Notes: a model not told the origin generated them from the sequence alone. Positions 1 to 7,432 are shown, counted from the stretch's first letter. The stretch is DNA of 8,472 nucleotides from an uncultured Rhizobiaceae group bacterium (GCA_905479965.1 CAJQOR010000089.1:1-8472); one strand, 5' to 3'. Translations and numbers: made by a program.

Positions 1-515
1 CTGTCTTCTTCTGCTAGTGTTTTATTCGAACCAGATGCAGGAGCGATATCAGCATGCCCATCATCATCTTTCTTACGTTGTAAGAAGCGTAAAGATGAAG
101 GTGCTTTTGCCTTACCTAAAATGTGATTTGGTTCGGGTGCATCAACTAGTGGGGCAGAGGCAATAGCTCGCGCGCCTTGCATGACCATTCCATCTCCTTC
201 TTCAGCTTCTTTTGCTGCCAGAATTGCTTCGGCAGCAGCCGTATCACCGGCACCAATGGCAATCACATATCGATTACCATTTTGTTTTAAGAGCTTTTGA
301 ACACCCTTAATTGTATATCCCTGATCATAAAGAAGATGGCGAATACCTTGAAGTAACACAAAATCATCTGGCCGGTAATATCTTCGCCCACCAGCCCGTT
401 TCATAGGCTTAATCTGTGAAAACCGTGTTTCCCAAAAACGCAACACATGTTGCGGCAAGCTCAACTCTCCTGCTACTTCCGAAATGGTCCGAAAGGCATC
501 TGGTGACTTATCCAC
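1..515 (-). CDS. MerR-family transcriptional regulator, C-terminus cut by window edge
   Basis: This is a DNA-binding transcription regulator of the MerR superfamily; its target genes and any ligand are unknown. 171 codons are visible and the reading frame is still open at base 1. The winged helix-turn-helix lies at about residues 8-75: [12 protein letters not shown], then RFWETRF (26-32), then the wing [10 protein letters not shown] (42-51). After residue 80 the sequence turns Ala-, Glu- and Lys-rich and looks like linker. No metal-binding cysteines are visible in this part, so it is not an obvious MerR/CueR-type metal sensor. The start is GTG at 515-513: an in-frame TGA sits immediately before it, GGGAG lies 7 bases upstream, and the next ATG (residue 38) would delete the helix-turn-helix. 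A MerR gene following ihfA is the usual arrangement in Hyphomicrobiales. Family assignment is confident, function is not. Confidence 0.9.
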   Translation of the reverse strand, partial: MDKSPDAFRTISEVAGELSLPQHVLRFWETRFSQIKPMKRAGGRRYYRPDDFVLLQGIRHLLYDQGYTIKGVQKLLKQNGNRYVIAIGAGDTAAAEAILAAKEAEEGDGMVMQGARAIASAPLVDAPEPNHILGKAKAPSSLRFLQRKKDDDGHADIAPASGSNKTLAEED

Positions 516-552
516 TCAAACTCTCCCAAGCGATGGAACGTTAGAGCACGCG

Positions 553-580
553 ATTATCTTCGCTTTAATTGCCCCAACAA
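553..580 (-). promoter_or_regulatory. Candidate sigma70-type promoter for merR
   Basis: On the minus strand TTGTTG (580-575) and GATAAT (558-553) are separated by 16 bases. The -10 matches the consensus at five of six positions, the -35 at only three. Transcription would start near 546, giving a leader of about 30 bases that includes the merR Shine-Dalgarno. This is inferred from the sequence pattern only. Confidence 0.35.
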
Positions 581-586
581 GGTTGT
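577..586. promoter_or_regulatory. 10-base palindrome over the merR -35 region
   Basis: ACAAGGTTGT reads the same on both strands and overlaps the upstream edge of the candidate merR -35 box (575-580). MerR-type regulators bind dyads in their target promoters and often control themselves, so this could be an operator. A 10-base palindrome can also occur by chance. Confidence 0.25.
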
Positions 587-721
587 ACCCCCAAGCATCA
601 ATTCACTCAAACTCGCTTCCTTGTTTGGTAACGCAGCAAATAGGAAGTTTACGCAAATAACTGGACGCACACTAGCTAAAGGCTACACCTACGTCTATAG
701 ATTAAATGTTGTATATACAGG

Positions 722-1033
722 CTAGCTTTTACGTTTTTGGTGAGATTTTAAAACGCGCTGTTTCAACACATTGGATGCTTTAAAAGAAACAACTTTTCTT
801 GGGGTGATTGGCACCTCTTCACCTGTCTTAGGATTACGTCCGATACGTTCTGTTTTATCGCGCGCCTGAAACGTCGCAAATGACGACATTTTAACTGTTT
901 CGCCGCGAACAATGGAATCGCAAATCTCATCAATGATCATTTCAACCAGATCAGATGATTCTGTCCGGGATAATCCAACACGCCGAAAAACCGCCTCTGC
1001 TAGATCCGCTCTTGTTACTGTTTTGCCACTCAT
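722..1033 (-). CDS. ihfA: Integration host factor subunit alpha
   Basis: IHF-alpha pairs with IHF-beta to make a nucleoid protein that bends DNA sharply and helps transcription, replication and recombination. The protein is 103 residues from the chosen start, close to the usual family length. Visible marks are the N-terminal helices ([12 protein letters not shown], about 5-16), the saddle strand SSFATF (50-55), and the DNA-intercalating arm [11 protein letters not shown] with its key proline at residue 68. A Lys/Arg-rich tail closes it. SSFATF in place of the commoner SFGTF is, as I recall, typical of rhizobial IHF-alpha. The frame could extend to a GTG at 1069, but that adds 12 residues absent from relatives and would coincide with the predicted transcription start (about 1068). 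ATG at 1033, with GGGTGG upstream, is therefore preferred. A partner himD/ihfB gene is not in the window. Confidence 0.95.
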   Translation of the reverse strand: MSGKTVTRADLAEAVFRRVGLSRTESSDLVEMIIDEICDSIVRGETVKMSSFATFQARDKTERIGRNPKTGEEVPITPRKVVSFKASNVLKQRVLKSHQKRKS

Positions 1034-1074
1034 CTGTGCCACCCGTTCTGATAAAAACACATCCCTCACGCTAA

Positions 1075-1103
1075 ATTTAAGATAATTTATCCTGTAACGT
1101 CAA
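1075..1103 (-). promoter_or_regulatory. Likely sigma70-type promoter of ihfA
   Basis: On the minus strand TTGACG (1103-1098) and TTAAAT (1080-1075) are separated by exactly 17 bases. The -35 matches consensus at five of six positions and the -10 at four. The start of transcription would fall near 1068, about 35 bases before the ihfA ATG. This suggests that ihfA, and perhaps merR, can be transcribed apart from plsX-fabH. Confidence 0.5.
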
Positions 1104-1210
1104 GCATTTGTCGGAATTAGTTTAGTAATGAAATAATTATGCTACATTCTTGCTGTTTTTAGAAGAATATATCATTCACACTTTAAAACACCATAACTTA
1201 GTGTTCGATT

Positions 1211-2182
1211 TTACCATCTGAGTAAAACCGCACCCCAAGTGAAACCACCACCCATAGCCTCTAATAAAATTGTTTGGCCTTCTTCGATTTTACCTGATTC
1301 TGCAGTCTGGGATAAAGCGATCGGGATGGATGCAGCAGAGGTATTACCGGTCTGATCCACATTGATCACCACTTTGGATGGATCGATATTTAATTTCTTA
1401 GCCGACGCATCAATTATACGCTTATTGGCCTGATGTGGGATAAACCAATCAATGCTGTCAGCGTCCATTTGCGTTGCGGCAAATGCATCTTCGATCACAT
1501 CTGTGATCATACCGACGGCGTGTTTAAACACTTCCTTGCCCTGCATGCGTAAATGACCAACTGTTTGCGTGGATGATGGGCCACCGTCGACATATAATTT
1601 ATCTTTGTGGGAGCCATCCGAACGAAGATGGGCTGATAAAATACCGCGATCGGAGGTAAGCCCCCGCCCCTCTTGCGCTTCAAGCACAACGGCTCCGGCA
1701 CCATCACCGAACAAAACACATGTGGTTCTGTCTTCCCAGTCGATCAGTCTCGACATCGTTTCAGCACCAATGACCAAAATTCGTTTGGCTTGACCACTTC
1801 GCAAATACATATCCGCAGTTGTAAGCGCAAAAATGAAACCAGAACAAACGGCTTGTAAGTCAAACGCTGCACCATGCTTCATACCAAGGCGACTTTGAAT
1901 ATTTACCGCCGTTGATGGAAAGGTATTATCAGGCGTTGTGGTGGCAACAATGATCATATCCAGATCATCGGCAGTTACGCCTGCACGCTCCAAAGCTTTA
2001 CGCCCCGCAGCTTCGCCCAAGCTAGCGCTGGTTTCACCCTCGCCGGCAATATGGCGTTGTTTGATGCCAGTTCTTTGAACGATCCACGCATCATTTGTAT
2101 CAACTGTTTTTTCCAGCTCCTGATTGGTTACAACACGCTTTGGAAAAGCGTGACCGAATCCTGTGATAACTGAACGAATCAT
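1211..2182 (-). CDS. fabH: Beta-ketoacyl-ACP synthase III
   Basis: FabH starts type II fatty-acid synthesis by condensing an acyl-CoA (usually acetyl-CoA) with malonyl-ACP in the cytoplasm. The 323-residue length is normal. The full thiolase-fold catalytic triad is present: Cys113 in LQAVCSGF, His250 in WFIPHQAN, and Asn280 in [11 protein letters not shown]. The N-terminal WIVQRTGI and the C-terminal glycine-rich [11 protein letters not shown] motifs are also in place. ATG at 2182 overlaps the plsX stop as ATGA, so the two are probably translationally coupled; a purine-rich GAGGGG lies somewhat far upstream. A gap of about 177 bases with its own promoter separates fabH from ihfA. There is no sign of truncation or of transfer. 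Confidence 0.97.
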   Translation of the reverse strand: MIRSVITGFGHAFPKRVVTNQELEKTVDTNDAWIVQRTGIKQRHIAGEGETSASLGEAAGRKALERAGVTADDLDMIIVATTTPDNTFPSTAVNIQSRLGMKHGAAFDLQAVCSGFIFALTTADMYLRSGQAKRILVIGAETMSRLIDWEDRTTCVLFGDGAGAVVLEAQEGRGLTSDRGILSAHLRSDGSHKDKLYVDGGPSSTQTVGHLRMQGKEVFKHAVGMITDVIEDAFAATQMDADSIDWFIPHQANKRIIDASAKKLNIDPSKVVINVDQTGNTSAASIPIALSQTAESGKIEEGQTILLEAMGGGFTWGAVLLRW

Positions 2183-3255
2183 GAAGCTGTTGGCCCCTCA
2201 TTTGTATCTATTTCAGCCTCGATGGAAGCTGCGCCCGGACCACGGGTATAGTATTGGTCCAAATCATTTTCAATCTTATTTTGCAAGCCATTTCGCGCCA
2301 TATCAAAACCCATCTCAACAGCTGCAGCAAAACCTTGCGCACTGGCACCGCCATGGCTTTTAACAACCACACCATTGAGCCCCAAAAATACGCCGCCATT
2401 GACGCGGCTTGGATCCATTTTTTGTCTTAAGCGCGCAAAGGCTTGGCGTGCAAATAAATATCCGATCTTGGCCATAAAAGTGGTCGACATCGCAGCGCGT
2501 AAATATTCACCAATTTGTCGGGCTGTACCTTCTGCAGTTTTCAACGCAATATTTCCGGCAAAACCTTCGGTAACAACCACATCTACTGTCCCCTTGCCCA
2601 AATCATCGCCTTCAACAAAACCAGAATATTCAAGTCCAGAAAATTCGGACTCTTTTAATAAGTGGCCCGCTTCTTTAACTTCTTCCTGCCCTTTAATTTC
2701 TTCGACACCGATGTTTAACAAACCAACTGTCGGTTTTTCAACACCAAACAAAGCGCGCGCCATTGCCGCGCCCATAAGAGCAAAATCGAGCAGTTGTTGA
2801 GCATCTGCATCCAAAGTCGCACCAACATCTAACACGATGCTTTCACCGCGAATGGTTGGCCAGATCGCAGCAATTGCTGGCCGCTCAATATTGGCCATCG
2901 TACGTAGGCAAAATTTTGACATCGCCATCAATGCACCAGTATTGCCGGCAGAGATACATACATCGGCCTGGCCAAGTTTCACAGCTTCAATCGCCTGCCA
3001 CATAGTTGATCGTTTGCGACCTTTGCGCAGCGCTTGGCTTGGCTTGTCGGACATTGTGACTGCAAGCTCACAATTGTGGAATTCTGAAACAGCTTTAACG
3101 GCTGGATACTCATCCAAAACTGATAGGCATTCCTCTTCCAAACCAAACATTTGGTACTTAATCGAAGGATGGCGCTCCAATGCAATCGCCGCGCCAGCTA
3201 CAATCACAGAAGGGCCATGATCACCGCCCATCAAATCAATTGAGATTGTGGTCAA
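2179..3255 (-). CDS. plsX: Phosphate acyltransferase PlsX
   Basis: PlsX converts acyl-ACP to acyl-phosphate, which PlsY uses to acylate glycerol-3-phosphate, the first step of phospholipid synthesis. It is a peripheral membrane protein. From the chosen start the protein has 358 residues. Family marks are DLMGGDHGP (about 8-16), [10 protein letters not shown] (102-111), NIGVEE (181-186), [14 protein letters not shown] (226-239) and [15 protein letters not shown] (288-302). An acidic tail of about 25 residues follows the conserved part. The frame can be read from TTG at 3279, but that start has its AAGGA directly adjacent. TTG at 3255 has AAGGA (3267-3263) at an ideal 7 bases and gives the family-like N-terminus [12 protein letters not shown], so it is preferred. 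A mini-ORF ends on this TTG (see separate entry). The stop overlaps the fabH start by four bases. Confidence 0.95.
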   Translation of the reverse strand: MTTISIDLMGGDHGPSVIVAGAAIALERHPSIKYQMFGLEEECLSVLDEYPAVKAVSEFHNCELAVTMSDKPSQALRKGRKRSTMWQAIEAVKLGQADVCISAGNTGALMAMSKFCLRTMANIERPAIAAIWPTIRGESIVLDVGATLDADAQQLLDFALMGAAMARALFGVEKPTVGLLNIGVEEIKGQEEVKEAGHLLKESEFSGLEYSGFVEGDDLGKGTVDVVVTEGFAGNIALKTAEGTARQIGEYLRAAMSTTFMAKIGYLFARQAFARLRQKMDPSRVNGGVFLGLNGVVVKSHGGASAQGFAAAVEMGFDMARNGLQNKIENDLDQYYTRGPGAASIEAEIDTNEGPTAS

Positions 3256-3272
3256 CTCGCAATCCTTTGCAT
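3252..3272 (-). other. Candidate leader mini-ORF (six codons) overlapping the plsX start
   Basis: ATG at 3272-3270 opens a six-codon frame, MQRIAS, ending in TGA at 3254-3252. The stop overlaps the plsX TTG start (3255-3253) as TTGA. An AAGGA lies at 3284-3280, seven bases before this ATG, the same spacing as the AAGGA of plsX. It is readable as a translated leader that delivers ribosomes to the weak TTG start. No coding conservation can be judged from one sequence, so translation is an inference. Confidence 0.35.
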
Positions 3273-3279
3273 TTGCCAA

Positions 3280-3353
3280 TCCTTAAAAATTACGCCGAAA
3301 ATAACCATTTTTGCGGCCTGTACAACTTTATTCTTGCCGAAAATGAATATAAT
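3280..3353 (-). other. Gap between DUF177 gene and plsX with a 9-base direct repeat
   Basis: The 74 bases hold no obvious terminator hairpin, so read-through from the DUF177 gene into plsX is likely. GCCGAAAAT (plus-strand reading) occurs at 3294-3302 and again at 3336-3344, 42 bases apart, or about four helical turns. I see no convincing promoter pair here. Confidence 0.4.
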
Positions 3354-3929
3354 TCAGCTCAATTCGTCTTTTATTGATGCAAGCGCTGCAAATGGTGACG
3401 GCGCCTTGTCATCTTCCATGTCAGATGCTTGAAATTTTTCAGCAACGTGCGCTTCAGGGTCTCTTGGATAAGGGTCAATCACCAGCGCTGCATATTCTGC
3501 AACCACTTCGCCAATATCAATTGTATTGGCAGTAAATGTGTCAGGGATATCAGGGCCGTCGACATCGATGATAATCTCGCCATTTTGAATATCATCACGG
3601 CGTGCGAGCTTAGATGTTTCAGGGACAAAGTGGGCGGTAAACTCATCATCGATCAATGTAGAGATAGGTTGAAGCGACGCAACACACATTTGTTTTAATT
3701 CACCGCGAAAAGCACCTGAAACGCGGATCCCATCTCGTTTCCATCGACTTAAGCGAACATCAGCTTTTAATGCGTCAACACCTACGATATTCCATAATTT
3801 GGCAAGACCTTCGCGTTCTTTTTCGTCAGCTACAATCGTGATTGTGACAGCATTTGAGGCGACATGTCCTACTTTGATCGGAAATGAAAATGGTACATTT
3901 TCATTAAATTCTTTTGTCCGCTCTGCCAT
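3354..3929 (-). CDS. DUF177 (YceD-like) family protein
   Basis: This is a 191-residue member of the DUF177/YceD family. Relatives in bacteria and plastids have been linked to accumulation of 23S rRNA and so to ribosome assembly, but the molecular action is not settled. In many bacteria the gene sits before rpmF (ribosomal protein L32); here, as is common in alphaproteobacteria, plsX follows instead. Visible family marks are a central Cys82 in KQMCVASLQPI, a following beta-rich stretch ending in an acidic run, and the C-terminal signature EYAALVIDPYPRDP (about 145-158). There is no signal peptide or membrane segment, so it is cytoplasmic. ATG at 3929 has a modest GGA eight bases upstream and lies 16 bases after the chaperone stop, which indicates co-transcription. 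The family call is firm; the role is borrowed from relatives. Confidence 0.88.
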   Translation of the reverse strand: MAERTKEFNENVPFSFPIKVGHVASNAVTITIVADEKEREGLAKLWNIVGVDALKADVRLSRWKRDGIRVSGAFRGELKQMCVASLQPISTLIDDEFTAHFVPETSKLARRDDIQNGEIIIDVDGPDIPDTFTANTIDIGEVVAEYAALVIDPYPRDPEAHVAEKFQASDMEDDKAPSPFAALASIKDELS

Positions 3930-3945
3930 AATTCTAATCCGTTTT

Positions 3946-4479
3946 CTAAACTCTTATGATCTTTAGGTTACCCTTAGCCATCTCTTCGATGTTACAATCG
4001 GCTAGCGTTTTATCTGTTGCTATTAAATAACGGCCTAATTCTGACATATCAGGGGCCTCTTCAATGTTTTCTGGAAACAGATTACGGATTAAAGCAGTAT
4101 TGAGTTCTTTGACATCATCTTTTTCGACCGCTTTACCGTAGGAATCCGCGCGCCCATAAAACATACCCGCAAGCTTTTTCATGCGTTTTGGAACACCTGC
4201 ATCACCGATACCAAGCTCACGGATAGAATGATCGATATCTTCAAAAAATGCATCGACTATATCCTGAGCCAAACCTTCAACGGCGTCGCCTTTATCCTTT
4301 GCCGCACGGAGATAAAGCATCATAAAAACGGATAACATCTCAAATCGACCCAACACCGTATCAGGAACGTTCATATCACTATAAAATGTCAGTTGGCGGG
4401 CAGCAGCAGTCAGCTCTTCATATTGCTGTTTGATGATAGCGCTATTTGATCTTTTTTTGCGAAACAGATTGAGGATCAT
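3946..4479 (-). CDS. Ubiquinol-cytochrome c chaperone (CBP3/UQCC1 family)
   Basis: This protein belongs to the family of mitochondrial CBP3/UQCC1, which helps make and assemble cytochrome b of the bc1 complex (respiratory complex III). It has 177 residues, typical for the bacterial members. Recognisable parts are the helical stretch FYSDMNVPDTVLGRFEM (about 32-48), FEDIDHSIRELGIGDAGVPK (79-98), and the FYGR-x-x-x-Y motif at 107-114 (FYGRADSYGKA). The N-terminus is basic (FRKKR) and there is no signal peptide, so it acts at the cytoplasmic side. ATG at 4479 has AAGG eight bases upstream. It is the first gene of the leftward train and is divergent from bamE. The bc1 genes themselves are not in the window. 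Rhizobial genomes carry the same neighbourhood. Confidence 0.9.
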   Translation of the reverse strand: MILNLFRKKRSNSAIIKQQYEELTAAARQLTFYSDMNVPDTVLGRFEMLSVFMMLYLRAAKDKGDAVEGLAQDIVDAFFEDIDHSIRELGIGDAGVPKRMKKLAGMFYGRADSYGKAVEKDDVKELNTALIRNLFPENIEEAPDMSELGRYLIATDKTLADCNIEEMAKGNLKIIRV

Positions 4480-4513
4480 TTATATACCTTAAATACCGAA
4501 TTTGGCTCACTAA

Positions 4514-4529
4514 TATTAACTATTTAATA
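4514..4529. repeat. Perfect 6-base inverted repeat upstream of the chaperone gene
   Basis: TATTAA (4514-4519) and TTAATA (4524-4529) are perfect inverted arms around the four bases CTAT, 35-50 bases before the chaperone ATG. The region is very AT-rich, so chance is quite possible. The arms are too close for a CtrA site (TTAA-N7-TTAA). It could lie within a promoter or form a weak leader hairpin. Confidence 0.3.
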
Positions 4530-4580
4530 CTTATAAGATAGCCGCAGAGCCTAAGAGTGGATACATAGTAATTAATTGCT

Positions 4581-4602
4581 GTGATTGCCATAAAATAATC
4601 AC
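4581..4602. repeat. Inverted repeat GTGATT-N10-AATCAC in the divergent region
   Basis: GTGATT (4581-4586) and AATCAC (4597-4602) are perfect inverted arms ten bases apart. Flanking AATT/AATT extends the symmetry imperfectly. The half-sites resemble a CRP/FNR-type TGTGA box, but the spacing is wrong for that class. Confidence 0.3.
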
Positions 4603-4627
4603 TAATTGTACATACAAGCTTAGAAAT

Positions 4628-4645
4628 CTTGCATAACCTTGCAAG
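4628..4645. promoter_or_regulatory. Operator-like dyad CTTGCA-N6-TGCAAG
   Basis: CTTGCA (4628-4633) and TGCAAG (4640-4645) form a perfect 6+6 inverted repeat with a six-base centre, 18 bases in all. This is the usual geometry of a homodimeric regulator site. It ends five bases before the candidate bamE -35 box, a position suited to an activator, and it lies between the two divergent genes. No specific regulator can be named. Confidence 0.35.
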
Positions 4646-4649
4646 CTGG

Positions 4650-4677
4650 TTTACCAAAAGCCCAAGATATTTATTAC
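4650..4677 (+). promoter_or_regulatory. Candidate promoter of bamE
   Basis: TTTACC (4650-4655) and TATTAC (4672-4677) are separated by 16 bases, each matching the sigma70 consensus at four of six positions. Transcription would begin near 4684, leaving a short leader with the strong Shine-Dalgarno at 4697-4703. I found no equally good pair for the divergent chaperone gene. Confidence 0.3.
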
Positions 4678-4696
4678 GTCTGAGTGCTTTTGCCTG

Positions 4697-4703
4697 AAGG
4701 AGG
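4697..4703 (+). promoter_or_regulatory. Full-length Shine-Dalgarno of bamE, deciding among four start codons
   Basis: AAGGAGG is a complete match to the 16S rRNA tail. It is followed by CA and then GTG TTG TTG TTG. The gaps from AAGGAGG to these codons are 2, 5, 8 and 11 bases. Only the second and third (4709, 4712) have normal spacing. Confidence 0.7.
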
Positions 4704-4708
4704 CAGTG

Positions 4709-5215
4709 TTGTTGTTGAACAGAGTTATCGGTCAAGCGGATCCAAAACGCTATTTTTTCCGCCCGCGATCTATTGTTGCTGGACTTACAATGTTGGCAGC
4801 AGCAACAGCTCTTAGTGCATGCAACACATCTCAAGTGCTCAATCAGGGTTATATAGTTGACCAAACTGCTTTGGAAGCAACGCCCGTTGGCTCAAGTCGT
4901 GAACAGGTGCTTTTATCTTTGGGTACACCGTCGACAACACAAGTAATCGATTCCACAGAAGTGTTTTATTATATTTCACAGCAACGCAAACGTGGGCTAG
5001 CATTCCAGAAAACAAAACTTGTAGGCCAGTCTGTCCTTGCTGTTTATCTTGATGATGAAGGCACTGTATCACGTCTTGCGAACTACACCCTTCAGGACGG
5101 TAAAGTCTTTGACATGATTTCACGCACGACACCAACAGGCGGCAGAGAACGCGGTTTCCTCGCCGGTGTGCTTGGTGGATTTACGGGCGGATCTTCAGCA
5201 ACACCTAGTTTCTAA
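4709..5215 (+). CDS. bamE: Outer membrane protein assembly factor BamE (lipoprotein)
   Basis: BamE is a small lipoprotein of the BAM complex, which folds beta-barrel proteins into the outer membrane. The precursor has about 168 residues. A basic N-region (KRYFFRPR) is followed by a hydrophobic core and the lipobox LSAC; the lipidated Cys is residue 39 when counted from the GTG at 4706. Asn after the Cys fits outer-membrane sorting rather than retention. The SmpA/OmlA domain follows: VGSSREQVLLSLGTPS with the conserved LG-x-P, then FYYISQQ and VLAVYLDDEGTVSRL. A Gly-rich tail ends it. The start is TTG at 4709 or 4712 by Shine-Dalgarno spacing; GTG at 4706 is the longest reading but sits only two bases from the Shine-Dalgarno. 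The gene is monocistronic, divergent from the chaperone and ended by its own terminator. Confidence 0.93.
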   Translation: MLLNRVIGQADPKRYFFRPRSIVAGLTMLAAATALSACNTSQVLNQGYIVDQTALEATPVGSSREQVLLSLGTPSTTQVIDSTEVFYYISQQRKRGLAFQKTKLVGQSVLAVYLDDEGTVSRLANYTLQDGKVFDMISRTTPTGGRERGFLAGVLGGFTGGSSATPSF

Positions 5216-5233
5216 TTTCATATCTTTTTATAC

Positions 5234-5278
5234 AAACAACCCCGCTGATATTTCTATCAACGGGGTTGTTTATTTTTG
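5234..5278 (+). terminator. Strong rho-independent terminator of bamE, probably bidirectional
   Basis: An 11-base perfect stem pairs AAACAACCCCG (5234-5244) with CGGGGTTGTTT (5261-5271). Above one C/A mismatch, TGATA (5246-5250) pairs with TATCA (5255-5259) around a TTTC loop. On the plus strand the tract TTTATTTTTGATTT follows. On the minus strand the tail is TTTGTAT, a weaker T-run, but enough that it may also end hppA transcripts arriving from the right. It lies between the convergent stops of bamE and hppA. Confidence 0.93.
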
Positions 5279-5293
5279 ATTTGTACTCGTGGC

Positions 5294-7432
5294 TTAGTGT
5301 GCCAACACAGCCAATAATAGCAAAGCCATGATGTTGGTGATTTTAATCGCCGGGTTCACCGCAGGACCAGCTGTATCCTTATAGGGATCGCCCACTGTGT
5401 CTCCGGTTACAGATGCCTTATGCGCTTCGCCACCTTTTTCGTGTTTAACGCCATCTTTGTCGACAAAACCGTCTTCAAACGATTTTTTCGCGTTATCCCA
5501 AGCGCCACCGCCCGATGTCATAGAGATCGCAACGAACAAGCCATTGACGATCACACCAAGTAGTGAAGCACCAAGTGCTGCAAATGCAGATGCTTTTGAA
5601 CCTGAAATAATCAGCACACTAAAATACACAAACAATGGTGCCAGCACTGGGAGCAAGGATGGAATGATCATTTCTTTGATCGCAGCACGCGTGAGCATAT
5701 CAACAGCACGACCATAATCTGGCTTTTCAGTGCCTTCCATGATTCCAGGTTTTTCTTTGAACTGCGCACGAACCTCTTCCACGACAGCACTACCGGCACG
5801 ACCAACAGCTGTCATTGCAATACCACTGAACAGATATGGGATAAGACCACCAAAGATCAAACCAGCCACAACATATGGATTGGATAGATCAAAAGAGATT
5901 TCTCCGACATCTGCGAAATACGGGTATTGCTCTGCATTAGCTGCAAAATATGCCAGATCGTTTGAGTAAGCGGCAAATAACACAAGCGCACCAAGACCAG
6001 CGGAACCAATTGCATAGCCTTTTGTTACAGCTTTTGTCGTGTTACCCACAGCATCAAGTGCATCAGTTGCTTGACGAACTTCAGGTGGTAAACCAGACAT
6101 TTCAGCGATACCGCCTGCATTATCTGTTACCGGACCAAATGCATCCAATGCCACAATCATGCCAGCAATACCAAGCATTGCAGTCACAGCGATACCTGTT
6201 CCGAACAAACCACCAAATTGGTAAGTTGCGATGATACCACCCACGATCACAATCGCTGGAAGTGCAGTTGATTCAAGTGAAACAGCTAGTCCTTGGATAA
6301 CATTTGTACCGTGACCAGTTACCGATGCTTGTGAAATTGAATTCACAGGGCGCTTGTCAGTAGCAGTATAATACTCAGTGATCACAACGATTAAGCCTGT
6401 TACAATCAAGCCCAAGATACCACAGATAAACAGGTTCGTTCCGGTAATAGATTTACCAGCAACAACACCAATTTCACCCCAGCCAATTGTGAGCGAAGTT
6501 GCAGCACCAAGCGTGATAATAGACAAAATTCCCGTTACGATAAGGCCCTTGTAAAGCGCGCCCATGATGGAACCATTTTGGCCAAGCTTTACAAAGAAAG
6601 TACCAATGATTGATGTGATGATTGAACCACCGCAAATCGCAAGTGGATAAAGCATAACACTGTCTAAGATGTCGGAACCGGCAAAGAAGATAGCTGCCAA
6701 AACCATTGTTGCAACAACTGTAACCGCATAGGTTTCAAACAAATCAGCTGCCATACCGGCACAATCACCTACGTTATCACCCACATTATCAGCAATCGTT
6801 GCTGGGTTACGTGGATCATCTTCAGGGATGCCCGCTTCAACTTTACCGACAAGATCACCACCAACGTCAGCACCTTTGGTAAAGATACCACCGCCAAGAC
6901 GGGCAAAGATTGAAATTAAGGATGCACCGAACCCAAGAGCCACTAAAGCATCAATCACTTCGCGAGAAGCTGTACCAAGACCCATTGGTCCGATTAGGAT
7001 GTAGTAGTAAACTGCAACGCCAAGAAGCGCCAAACCGGCTACCAACATGCCTGTGATCGCACCAGATTTAAATGCAATATCCAGACCTGCAGAGATACTA
7101 TTAGCTGATGCTTGCGCTGTTCGAACGTTTGCGCGAACGGAAACGTGCATGCCAATAAAGCCTGCGACACCGGATAATACTGCACCAATTAAAAAACCAA
7201 ACGCGGCTGTTGCAGATAACAAGAACCAAACCAACACAAACACCACAGCTCCCACAATTGCGATTGTTGTATATTGGCGATTTAGATAAGCAGATGCGCC
7301 TTCACGGATATAACCTGCGATTTCTTGCATGCGCTCATTGCCTTGGTCAGCAGCAAGAACGGATTTCGTTGCCCAGACCGCATATACGATCGACAAAATG
7401 CCGCATAATATTACTATTAACAATATTCCCAT
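5294..7432 (-). CDS. hppA: Membrane-bound proton-translocating pyrophosphatase, K+-independent type
   Basis: HppA splits pyrophosphate into phosphate and uses the energy to pump protons across the membrane. The 712-residue length and a many-helix membrane layout (about 16 segments) fit the family. The substrate site is intact: [13 protein letters not shown] (187-199), [21 protein letters not shown] (about 203-223), and a further acidic cluster [12 protein letters not shown] (430-441). The subtype mark is [10 protein letters not shown], with Lys467 and Thr470 where K+-dependent enzymes carry Ala and Gly/Ala; this is the K+-independent proton-pump pattern. A conserved C-terminal [10 protein letters not shown] is also present. 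ATG at 7432 is preceded by GGAGGAGG, a strong Shine-Dalgarno. The gene stands alone: a 209-base leader separates it from the MFS gene, and it ends facing bamE. Specificity is inferred from motif only. Confidence 0.97.
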   Translation of the reverse strand: MGILLIVILCGILSIVYAVWATKSVLAADQGNERMQEIAGYIREGASAYLNRQYTTIAIVGAVVFVLVWFLLSATAAFGFLIGAVLSGVAGFIGMHVSVRANVRTAQASANSISAGLDIAFKSGAITGMLVAGLALLGVAVYYYILIGPMGLGTASREVIDALVALGFGASLISIFARLGGGIFTKGADVGGDLVGKVEAGIPEDDPRNPATIADNVGDNVGDCAGMAADLFETYAVTVVATMVLAAIFFAGSDILDSVMLYPLAICGGSIITSIIGTFFVKLGQNGSIMGALYKGLIVTGILSIITLGAATSLTIGWGEIGVVAGKSITGTNLFICGILGLIVTGLIVVITEYYTATDKRPVNSISQASVTGHGTNVIQGLAVSLESTALPAIVIVGGIIATYQFGGLFGTGIAVTAMLGIAGMIVALDAFGPVTDNAGGIAEMSGLPPEVRQATDALDAVGNTTKAVTKGYAIGSAGLGALVLFAAYSNDLAYFAANAEQYPYFADVGEISFDLSNPYVVAGLIFGGLIPYLFSGIAMTAVGRAGSAVVEEVRAQFKEKPGIMEGTEKPDYGRAVDMLTRAAIKEMIIPSLLPVLAPLFVYFSVLIISGSKASAFAALGASLLGVIVNGLFVAISMTSGGGAWDNAKKSFEDGFVDKDGVKHEKGGEAHKASVTGDTVGDPYKDTAGPAVNPAIKITNIMALLLLAVLAH

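Larger units (their letters stand above)
516..721. other. Intergenic region between merR and ihfA
   Basis: These 206 bases contain no credible ORF and no tRNA-like cloverleaf. I find no convincing rho-independent terminator after ihfA. The part next to merR holds a candidate promoter and a 10-base palindrome (both listed separately). The 11-mer CACTCAAACTC occurs twice, at 513-523 and 604-614; the first copy overlaps the merR start codon, and the repeat is probably chance. Confidence 0.6.

Noticed and set aside
516..721. tRNA gene near merR, as seen in some relatives
   Set aside because: No acceptor stem, T-loop GTTCAAAT-like motif or CCA-adjacent structure is present in this gap; if present it would lie beyond the left edge.
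1139..1210. Possible terminator after fabH (AACAC-N9-GTGTT followed by TTT)
   Set aside because: The stem is only five AT-rich base pairs with a short T-run, too weak to claim.
2375..3220. Long plus-strand open frames (141 and 127 codons) opposite plsX
   Set aside because: They lie wholly antisense to conserved PlsX motifs, and no known family or ribosome site supports them.
4514..4529. CtrA box (TTAA-N7-TTAA)
   Set aside because: The two TTAA elements here are separated by four bases, not seven.
4581..4602. CRP/FNR site
   Set aside because: The TGTGA and TCAC halves are 14 bases apart rather than about 6, so the class geometry does not fit.
4520..4864. Minus-strand 114-codon open frame across the bamE start and the divergent region
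   Set aside because: Its product resembles no family I know. It overlaps the well-supported bamE start and signal peptide, and it extends through AT-rich regulatory DNA with no suitable Shine-Dalgarno role.
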